Shown: positions 1 through 5,835 of the stretch, piece by piece | Numbering within the stretch: position 1 is the stretch's first letter | Layout: the number at the start of each line of letters is the position of its first letter | NCBI GenBank assembly: GCA_021776755.1 | Contig: JAJFFI010000261.1 | Coordinates: forward strand, 1-5,835 | From: Alphaproteobacteria bacterium | Lineage (GTDB): Bacteria > Pseudomonadota > Alphaproteobacteria > JAJFFI01 | Length of the DNA stretch: 5,835 bases | Reading direction: 5' to 3' | Translations under genes and position numbers: made by a program | The notes under the pieces: generated by a model | The model's input: the letters and a program-made list of their open reading frames with translations, nothing else | Databases searched by the model: none | What the model was told of the DNA's origin: nothing

Positions 1-782
1 TCGAGTCCGGGGATCAGCGTCTCGCCGCCATCGAGGCCGAAGCGCTTGGTGCCGGTGTATTTCTTGTCGAGAAAACCTTCGAATCCCTCGGCGCGCACGA
101 TGCTCTCGAGGATGGCGATCTGGCCGCGCTCGGTGAATTCAGTCTGGTTGTGCGCGTCCTCGATGCGCTCCTGCACCCAGGCCTTCTGATCCGGCTCCTG
201 GATATGCATGAACTCGACGCCGATATGGCCGCAATAGGTCTCGCGGCAGCGCTCGACGATCTTTCGCAGCGTCGCGGTCTCGAAACCGAGCACGTTGTCG
301 ATGAAGATTTCGCGATCGTAGTCGGCTTCGGTGAAGCCGTAGGACTTCGGATCGAGCTCGGGGTGCTCCTCGCGCTCGTTCAGGCCGAGCGGGTCGAGGT
401 CGGCCTCGAGATGGCCGCGAACCCTGTAGCTCCGGATCAGCATCAGCGCGCGAATTGAATCGAGCGTGGCCGCGCGCACGTGTTTCGGATCGGCGCCCTT
501 GCCGGCGGGCGCGGCACCGGGCTTGCCCTTCGGAACATCCGGCAAATAGCCGAGCGAGGTGAAGAGATCGCCGTCGCGGTAAATGTGCTCTTCTGGCGGG
601 GTCCACGATGGCCCTTCGGTATCGCCGAGGATGTCTTCGGCGCTGTCCTTCATTTCCTCGAAGAACGTCCGCCAGTCGCTGTCGACCGATCCCGGATCGT
701 CCTGAAAACGGGCGTAGAGCCCTGACAGGAATGCCGCGTTATGGCCGGCCAGGAAGCTGCTGTTTTCGGTGTCGCTGCTCAT
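1..782 (-). CDS. sucA: 2-oxoglutarate dehydrogenase E1 component, N-terminal part (cut by window edge)
   Basis: This is the thiamine-diphosphate-dependent E1 subunit of the cytoplasmic 2-oxoglutarate dehydrogenase complex, which decarboxylates 2-oxoglutarate and passes the succinyl group to the E2 lipoyl domain. The frame is open from an ATG at 782 to the left edge, giving 260 complete codons of a protein usually near 930-990 residues. Visible parts in order are the N-terminal E1 helix region with FLAGHNAAFLSGLYARF (about residues 10-26) and DPGSVDSDW (29-37), which in the family contacts the E2/E3 core; a Pro/Gly/Ala/Lys-rich linker (about 81-100); and the start of the catalytic region with RVRGHLEADLDPLG (120-133), GHIGVEFMHI (185-194) and KRFGLDGGETLIPGL (246-260). 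A purine-rich RBS (GGAAGAGA, 787-794) precedes the ATG. It is the last visible gene of the mdh-sucC-sucD-sucA operon, 92 bases after sucD; sucB and lpd would be expected beyond the edge. The identification is secure. Confidence 0.95.
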   Translation of the reverse strand, partial: MSSDTENSSFLAGHNAAFLSGLYARFQDDPGSVDSDWRTFFEEMKDSAEDILGDTEGPSWTPPEEHIYRDGDLFTSLGYLPDVPKGKPGAAPAGKGADPKHVRAATLDSIRALMLIRSYRVRGHLEADLDPLGLNEREEHPELDPKSYGFTEADYDREIFIDNVLGFETATLRKIVERCRETYCGHIGVEFMHIQEPDQKAWVQERIEDAHNQTEFTERGQIAILESIVRAEGFEGFLDKKYTGTKRFGLDGGETLIPGL

Positions 783-814
783 CGCATCTCTTCCGTGCCG
801 CCTCGCGCCCGCCC

Positions 815-831
815 CCTGGCCGGCAGCCAGG
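815..831 (-). other. Short GC hairpin in the sucD-sucA gap
   Basis: In the 92-base gap between sucD and sucA, CCTGGC (815-820) and GCCAGG (826-831) form a 6-bp GC-rich stem around a 5-base loop. On the transcribed minus strand it is followed by G-rich sequence, not a T-run, so it does not look like an intrinsic terminator. By inference it could tune sucA relative to sucCD through mRNA stability or pausing. In GC-rich DNA a 6-bp stem may also be chance. Confidence 0.3.
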
Positions 832-874
832 CGTCAGTTCAATTGGCCCAGGGAATGAATGGAGCGATGACGCA

Positions 875-1749
<875 letters not shown>

Positions 1750-1750
<1 letters not shown>

Positions 1751-2946
1751 TACGCAGCCTCCTTCACGGCCTTGACCACCTTCTCGGCGGCGTCTGCGAG
1801 ATTGTCGGCGGAGATGATGGGGAGGCCGGAATCGGCCATGATCTGCTTGCCGAGATCGACGTTGGTGCCTTCGAGCCGCACGACCAGAGGCACATGCAGG
1901 CTGACTTCGCGGGCGGCCGCGACCACGCCCTCGGCGATGACGTCGCAGCGCATGATGCCGCCGAAAATGTTCACCAGGATGCCCTCGACGTTGGCGTCGG
2001 ACAGGATGATCTTGAACGCCGTCGTGACGCGTTCCTTGGTGGCACCGCCACCGACATCGAGGAAGTTCGCCGGGTCGCCGCCATAGAGCTTGATGATGTC
2101 CATGGTCGCCATCGCGAGACCCGCACCGTTGACCATGCAGCCGATCTGGCCGTCGAGCTTGATGTAGTTGAGGTCGTGTTTGGCGGCCTCGAGCTCGGCC
2201 GGATCCTCTTCATCCTCGTCGCGCATTTCCTCGACGTCCGCGTGCCGGTAGAGCGCGTTGTCGTCGAAGTTCATCTTGGCGTCGAGCGCGATGACATCGC
2301 CGTCGCCGGTGACGACCAGCGGATTGATCTCGACGAGGCTCGCATCGAGCTCGGTGTAGGCCTTGTACATCGCCATGAGGAACTTGACGCAGGACTTGAC
2401 CTGCCCGCCTTCCAGGCCGAGGCCGAAGGCGATCTTGCGGGCATGGAATCCTTGCATGCCGGTTACCGGGTCGATCGCGACCTTGACGATCTTCTCCGGC
2501 GTTTTCTCGGCGACTTCTTCGATATCCATGCCGCCTTCGGTCGACGCCATGAAGGTGATGCGCGAGGTTTCGCGGTCGAGCAACACGGAGAGATAGAGCT
2601 CGCGCTTGATGTCCATGCCTTCCTCGACATAGATACGCTTGACCTCCTTGCCGTCCTCGCCAGTCTGCTTGGTGACGAGCACCTGGCCGATCATCGCGGC
2701 GGCGTTCTCCTTCACCTCGTCGATCGACTTCGAGACCCGGACACCGCCCTTGCCGTCGGGATCGTTCTTGAACCGGCCGGCACCGCGCCCCCCCGCATGG
2801 ATCTGCGACTTCACGACCCAGATCTTGCCGCCTAGATCGTTGGCGACCTTGACCGCTTCCTCGGGCGTATAGGCGACGCCGCCCCGCGGCACCGCGACCC
2901 CGAACTTCTTCAGGAGGATCTTGCCCTGGTACTCATGGATGTTCAT
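1750..2946 (-). CDS. sucC: Succinyl-CoA synthetase (ADP/GDP-forming), beta subunit
   Basis: The beta subunit binds the nucleotide and succinate and pairs with SucD. The chosen ATG (2944-2946) gives 398 residues, close to other alphaproteobacterial SucC and slightly longer than E. coli (388). It begins with the family start [17 protein letters not shown]. The ATP-grasp domain includes [20 protein letters not shown] (residues 43-62) and the metal-binding EINPLVV (206-212) and [15 protein letters not shown] (221-235). The C-terminal ligase domain has [18 protein letters not shown] (266-283), FLDVGGGA (295-302) and [19 protein letters not shown] (322-340). A Glu/Asp-rich stretch (about 239-254) lies between the two domains. 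The frame stays open upstream to a TTG at 2970, but those eight codons match nothing in the family and would include the RBS. The TAA stop overlaps the sucD ATG by one base. The gene follows mdh by 68 bases. Nucleotide preference (ATP or GTP) was not assigned. Confidence 0.98.
1758..1764 (-). promoter_or_regulatory. Strong RBS for sucD inside the sucC 3' end
   Basis: AAGGAGG on the minus strand is a near-perfect anti-16S match, seven bases before the sucD ATG. It lies within the last codons of sucC (Lys-Glu-Ala-Ala-stop). It fixes the sucD start and supports coupled, balanced synthesis of the two subunits. Confidence 0.85.
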
Positions 2947-2952
2947 GGATGT

Positions 2953-2959
2953 CCCTTCC
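2953..2959 (-). promoter_or_regulatory. RBS that decides the sucC start
   Basis: GGAAGGG on the minus strand lies six bases before the ATG at 2946. It supports this start over the upstream in-frame TTG at 2970, which would place the RBS inside the coding region. Confidence 0.7.
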
Positions 2960-2979
2960 GAACGCGGCAAATGGCAGCA

Positions 2980-3000
2980 CCGGCCCCCAATGAGGGCCGG
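2980..3000 (-). other. GC-rich hairpin in the mdh-sucC gap
   Basis: CCGGCCC (2980-2986) and GGGCCGG (2994-3000) form a perfect 7-bp stem with a 7-base loop, 14 bases after the mdh stop. Downstream on the minus strand there is no run of T, so full termination is unlikely. By inference it may protect the 3' end of an mdh segment or allow partial attenuation, so that mdh and sucC levels differ. It sits between the mdh stop and the sucC RBS. Confidence 0.5.
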
Positions 3001-3014
3001 CGGCAGCGATCAAC

Positions 3015-4097
<1,083 letters not shown>

Positions 4098-4112
4098 TCA
4101 GGGTAACCCTGA
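4098..4112. repeat. Inverted repeat, 7-bp arms around a central A
   Basis: TCAGGGT (4098-4104), A, ACCCTGA (4106-4112) is a perfect 15-base odd palindrome. Its centre is 18 bases from that of the neighbouring palindrome at 4081-4093, which has the same geometry but a different arm sequence. It is a plausible operator for a dimeric regulator of the mdh-suc operon; this is inference. Confidence 0.55.
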
Positions 4113-4139
4113 CGCGTTCGTACGGCGCGTTTTCTCACC

Positions 4140-4155
4140 TGTGACGCCGGTCACT
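4140..4155. promoter_or_regulatory. CRP-like binding site (TGTGA-N6-TCACT)
   Basis: TGTGA (4140-4144), six bases, TCACT (4151-4155) matches the classic TGTGA-N6-TCACA consensus of the CRP/FNR superfamily at nine of ten defined positions. Its centre is about 110 bases upstream of the predicted mdh transcription start and about 156 bases upstream of the predicted start of the PhyH-family gene, so either unit could be the target. The regulator itself is not in the window. Confidence 0.4.
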
Positions 4156-4195
4156 GCGCGGCCCGGCGGTTTCGGGCATCTTCTCCCCATACATA

Positions 4196-4218
4196 CCTCT
4201 CTCTCCCTCTCTTCTCTT
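4196..4218 (+). repeat. 23-base pure pyrimidine (CT-rich) tract
   Basis: Every base from 4196 to 4218 on the plus strand is C or T, mostly as CT dinucleotides. On the minus strand it is a GA-rich purine tract. It is low-complexity DNA directly before the terminator stem and stands out from the surrounding sequence. It might act as an anti-Shine-Dalgarno segment in a plus-strand RNA. Confidence 0.75.
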
Positions 4219-4219
4219 G

Positions 4220-4258
4220 CTCCCGCCGGGTTGCCAACCCCGGCGGGAGTTTCCTTTT
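4220..4258 (+). terminator. Strong intrinsic (Rho-independent) terminator
   Basis: CTCCCGCCGGG (4220-4230) pairs perfectly with CCCGGCGGGAG (4239-4249), an 11-bp stem with an 8-base loop, followed by TTTCCTTTT (4250-4258). The T-rich tail is only on the plus strand; on the minus strand the stem is followed by GCAAGAGAAG. It therefore ends rightward transcription, yet no rightward coding gene lies before it in the window. It also insulates the PhyH-family promoter just downstream. Confidence 0.8.
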
Positions 4259-4268
4259 GCGGCCCTCC

Positions 4269-4297
4269 TTGAACACACTGCTCTCACCGGCTAGGCT
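4269..4297 (+). promoter_or_regulatory. Candidate sigma-70-type promoter of the PhyH-family gene
   Basis: TTGAAC (4269-4274) and TAGGCT (4292-4297) are separated by exactly 17 bases. The -35 shares four and the -10 three of six consensus positions. Transcription would start near 4304, giving a short leader of about 23 bases that still includes the RBS. Its place directly after the terminator and before the gene supports it. Confidence 0.45.
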
Positions 4298-4313
4298 TTT
4301 TCGCAAAGGTTAC

Positions 4314-4318
4314 AGGAG
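4314..4318 (+). promoter_or_regulatory. RBS of the PhyH-family gene
   Basis: AGGAG lies eight bases before the ATG at 4327, an ideal Shine-Dalgarno spacing. It supports this ATG as the start. Confidence 0.8.
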
Positions 4319-4326
4319 CTTGAGCG

Positions 4327-5238
4327 ATGACAGATGCAACACCCGACACGGTTCGTGCGCATGTTCCCTTTCTGAATGGAGCCCAGATCGCAGCGTACCA
4401 CGAGAACGGCTATTTGCTGGTCAAGGGCGGCCTCGATGACGGGCTGCTCGAGCGGATGCGGGAGGCGACAGACCGGTTGGCCGCGAAGACTGCCGGCATG
4501 TCGAAATCGGATGGCGTCTTCGACCTTGCGCCCGACCATACGCCCGAGGCGCCGAAGCTGCGGCGCATCTCGGCGCCGACCCAGCTTGACGACGTGTTCT
4601 TCGAGGCGGCTTTCGAGTCCCGCATCGGCGACATGGTCGCGGACCTCTTCGGCGGCCCGGCCAAATTCTATCACGCCAAGATCAACTTCAAGCAGCCCGG
4701 CAACCACAGCGCCGTCGTGCAATGGCACCAGGACTGGCCCCACTTCCCGCACACCAATTCCGACATGCTGGCGATCAGCATTCCCTACTACGCGCGCACC
4801 CGCGAGAACGGCTGCATCGCGTTCGTCGACGGCAGCCACCGGCGCGGGCCGCTCAGCATCTGGGAAGACGGCGCCTACGTCTTTACCTGCGAACACGACA
4901 TGCAGCCGGGCGACATCGAGACCGCGACCTATGTCACGTGCGAGGCAGGCGACGTGCTGCTGCACCACGGGCTGACGGTGCATGGCTCCGAGCCGAACCG
5001 GACCGGCGAGGAGGTCGTTACCTTCACCGCGCAATACGCCGCCGCCGATGCCTTCGCCTACACGGCGCCCGTGATCGACAGTCGGCACCGCACCTGGATG
5101 GTGCGCGGCGCGCCCGCAAAACGCGCCCGGCTCGAGGCGATGGACGTGGAACTGCCGCCCGACTTCTCGGCCGGCTATACGTCGCTGTTCTCGAACCAGG
5201 ACAAGGCTGAAGCGAGCCGCGTCGGAAAAGCCTCCTGA
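4327..5238 (+). CDS. Phytanoyl-CoA dioxygenase (PhyH) family protein
   Basis: This 303-residue protein belongs to the PhyH family of Fe(II)/2-oxoglutarate-dependent oxygenases, which hydroxylate many small molecules; the substrate here cannot be read. The N-terminal FLNGAQIAAYHENGYLLVKGG (residues 15-35) is the usual family opening. The double-stranded beta-helix core runs from about residue 112 to 245. The iron triad appears complete: H134 and D136 in VQWHQDWPHFPHT, and H219 in LLHHGLTVHGSEPN. IPYYARTRENGCIAFVDGSH (152-171) is a typical family segment. The arginine that binds the 2-oxoglutarate carboxylate, normally 9-11 residues after the distal histidine, is absent: E228 and V230 stand there, and the nearest Arg is R225. 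There is no signal peptide or membrane segment, so it is probably cytoplasmic. The ATG has a good RBS and a candidate promoter. It is followed after one base by a metallo-beta-lactamase-fold gene, probably in the same operon. Family assignment is firm; activity and substrate are not. Confidence 0.9.
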   Translation: MTDATPDTVRAHVPFLNGAQIAAYHENGYLLVKGGLDDGLLERMREATDRLAAKTAGMSKSDGVFDLAPDHTPEAPKLRRISAPTQLDDVFFEAAFESRIGDMVADLFGGPAKFYHAKINFKQPGNHSAVVQWHQDWPHFPHTNSDMLAISIPYYARTRENGCIAFVDGSHRRGPLSIWEDGAYVFTCEHDMQPGDIETATYVTCEAGDVLLHHGLTVHGSEPNRTGEEVVTFTAQYAAADAFAYTAPVIDSRHRTWMVRGAPAKRARLEAMDVELPPDFSAGYTSLFSNQDKAEASRVGKAS

Positions 5239-5239
5239 C

Positions 5240-5835
5240 GTGGCGCTTGGCTACGACATCATTGTCCACGGCAACAGCCTGAGCTTTCGCGGCGGATACT
5301 TCGCGCTGGCCAACGCAACGCTGGTGACGACGCCGGACGGGCCGGTCCTGTTCGACACCGGGCATTACTGCAACCGGCCGGGGTTGCTGCAGGGTCTCGC
5401 GGCAAACGGCATGACGCCGGGCGACGTGAAGGCGGTTTTCCTGTCGCACCTGCATTTCGATCACTGCAACAACATCGACCTGTTCCCGCAGGCGCGGGTC
5501 TACGTCAGCAAGCGGGAATGGGAGTATGCGAAGCACCCGCACGAGGACGATATGTTCGTGCCCTGGCTGATCCACGAGCAGCTGCAGAAACACGAGGTCG
5601 AGTTCCTCGACGGCGAGACGGGGATCACCGGCGGATTGCGCGCCATCCCCGCCCCGGGCCACACGCCGGGCAGCTTTGCGCTGGTCCTCGACGACACACC
5701 GAACGGCCGGGTGGTGCTGGCGGGCGACGCCATCAAGTTCGCCAAGGAGGCGCTGGACCGGCGCTCCAGCATGGTGTTCGACACGGATGCTGCGAGCCGC
5801 GCCAGTATCGAGAATATCCTGAACATCGCCGACCG
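5240..5835 (+). CDS. Metallo-beta-lactamase-fold metallohydrolase (cut by window edge)
   Basis: The frame is open from a GTG at 5240 to the right edge, giving 198 complete codons of a protein usually 250-300 residues long. It shows the MBL-fold metal ligands in order: H70, H72, D74 and H75 in SHLHFDHCNN, H141 in PAPGHTPGS, and D163 in VLAGDAI. The last metal-binding histidine expected in the family would lie beyond the edge. The N-terminal strands (NATLVTTPDGPVLFDTGHY, 25-43) are typical of the fold. Glyoxalase II-like enzymes and N-acyl-homoserine-lactone lactonase-like enzymes share this layout, and the substrate cannot be chosen from the sequence. The GTG lies one base after the TGA of the PhyH-family gene. 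GGAAAAG (5224-5230), nine bases before it, is a modest RBS, and the first in-frame ATG is far inside the fold (5411). Translation is probably coupled to the gene before it. No signal peptide is seen. Confidence 0.88.
   Translation, partial: MALGYDIIVHGNSLSFRGGYFALANATLVTTPDGPVLFDTGHYCNRPGLLQGLAANGMTPGDVKAVFLSHLHFDHCNNIDLFPQARVYVSKREWEYAKHPHEDDMFVPWLIHEQLQKHEVEFLDGETGITGGLRAIPAPGHTPGSFALVLDDTPNGRVVLAGDAIKFAKEALDRRSSMVFDTDAASRASIENILNIAD

Larger units (their letters stand above)
4141..4258 (+). ncRNA. Candidate small RNA or attenuated leader ending in an intrinsic terminator
   Basis: The plus strand upstream of the terminator has the layout of a small regulatory RNA. There are two small stems, GTGAC/GTCAC (4141-4145 with 4150-4154) and GCCCG/CGGGC (4161-4165 with 4173-4177). 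These are followed by a single-stranded CU-rich segment (about 4181-4218), then the strong terminator stem and T-rich tail. CU-rich loops pair with Shine-Dalgarno sequences in several known alphaproteobacterial sRNAs. No convincing promoter was found before it, so the 5' end given here is arbitrary. It could instead be a leader attenuator for the downstream PhyH-family gene, or a leftover terminator of a lost gene. Confidence 0.3.

Noticed and set aside
1894..2835. Plus-strand open frame (313 codons) antisense to sucC
   Set aside because: It mirrors sucC codon bias (many Asp, Val, Leu, His), has no domain, and the opposite strand codes a complete conserved SucC.
4112..4133. ACGCG/CGCGT stem followed by TTTT on the plus strand as a second terminator
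   Set aside because: The stem has only 5 bp with a 9-base loop and overlaps the end of a stronger palindrome. It is too weak to call.
4098..4194. Small minus-strand frames before mdh starting at ATG 4194 (19 codons) and ATG 4190 (30 codons), after a GA-rich stretch that resembles an RBS
   Set aside because: They could be leader peptides, but no promoter is seen before them, the predicted mdh start is downstream of them, and the purine-rich stretch is explained by the low-complexity tract.
4291..5088. Minus-strand frame (265 codons) antisense to the PhyH-family gene
   Set aside because: It has no recognisable motif or good RBS, and the plus strand encodes a clear PhyH protein with RBS and promoter candidate.

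Overview
The window is GC-rich bacterial DNA, most likely from an alphaproteobacterium. The main evidence is the gene order mdh-sucC-sucD-sucA, an arrangement typical of alphaproteobacterial TCA-cycle operons, together with an LDH-like malate dehydrogenase of about 320 residues and a 398-residue SucC. Genus cannot be read from the window.

Positions 1-3974 (minus strand) hold the TCA operon, read from right to left: malate dehydrogenase (mdh, 3015-3974), succinyl-CoA synthetase beta (sucC, 1750-2946) and alpha (sucD, 875-1750), then the 5' third of 2-oxoglutarate dehydrogenase E1 (sucA, 1-782, cut by the window edge). The products catalyse three steps: 2-oxoglutarate to succinyl-CoA, succinyl-CoA to succinate with ATP or GTP formation, and malate to oxaloacetate. 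sucC and sucD overlap by one base (TAATG), with a near-perfect Shine-Dalgarno inside the sucC end, which fits translational coupling of two subunits made in equal amounts. The mdh-sucC and sucD-sucA gaps each carry a short GC-rich hairpin without a T-run. These look more like RNA-stability or processing elements than terminators.

Positions 3975-4326 are a 352-base divergent intergenic region with unusually dense structure. It contains a candidate mdh promoter, two tandem odd-length inverted repeats centred on an A, a CRP-like TGTGA-N6-TCACT palindrome, a 23-base pure pyrimidine tract, a strong plus-strand intrinsic terminator, and a candidate promoter plus a good RBS for the plus-strand gene. 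A terminator with no coding gene before it on its strand suggests either a small RNA with a CU-rich, anti-Shine-Dalgarno-like segment or a leader attenuator.

Positions 4327-5835 (plus strand) carry a second, accessory unit: a phytanoyl-CoA dioxygenase-family (PhyH) protein of 303 residues, followed after one base by a metallo-beta-lactamase-fold hydrolase that begins with GTG and runs off the right edge. The pairing suggests a small oxidation and hydrolysis pathway of unknown substrate. The PhyH protein keeps the HxD...H iron triad but lacks arginine at the usual 2-oxoglutarate-binding positions, the most notable protein-level oddity here. No rRNA, tRNA, CRISPR array, insertion sequence or prophage gene was seen.
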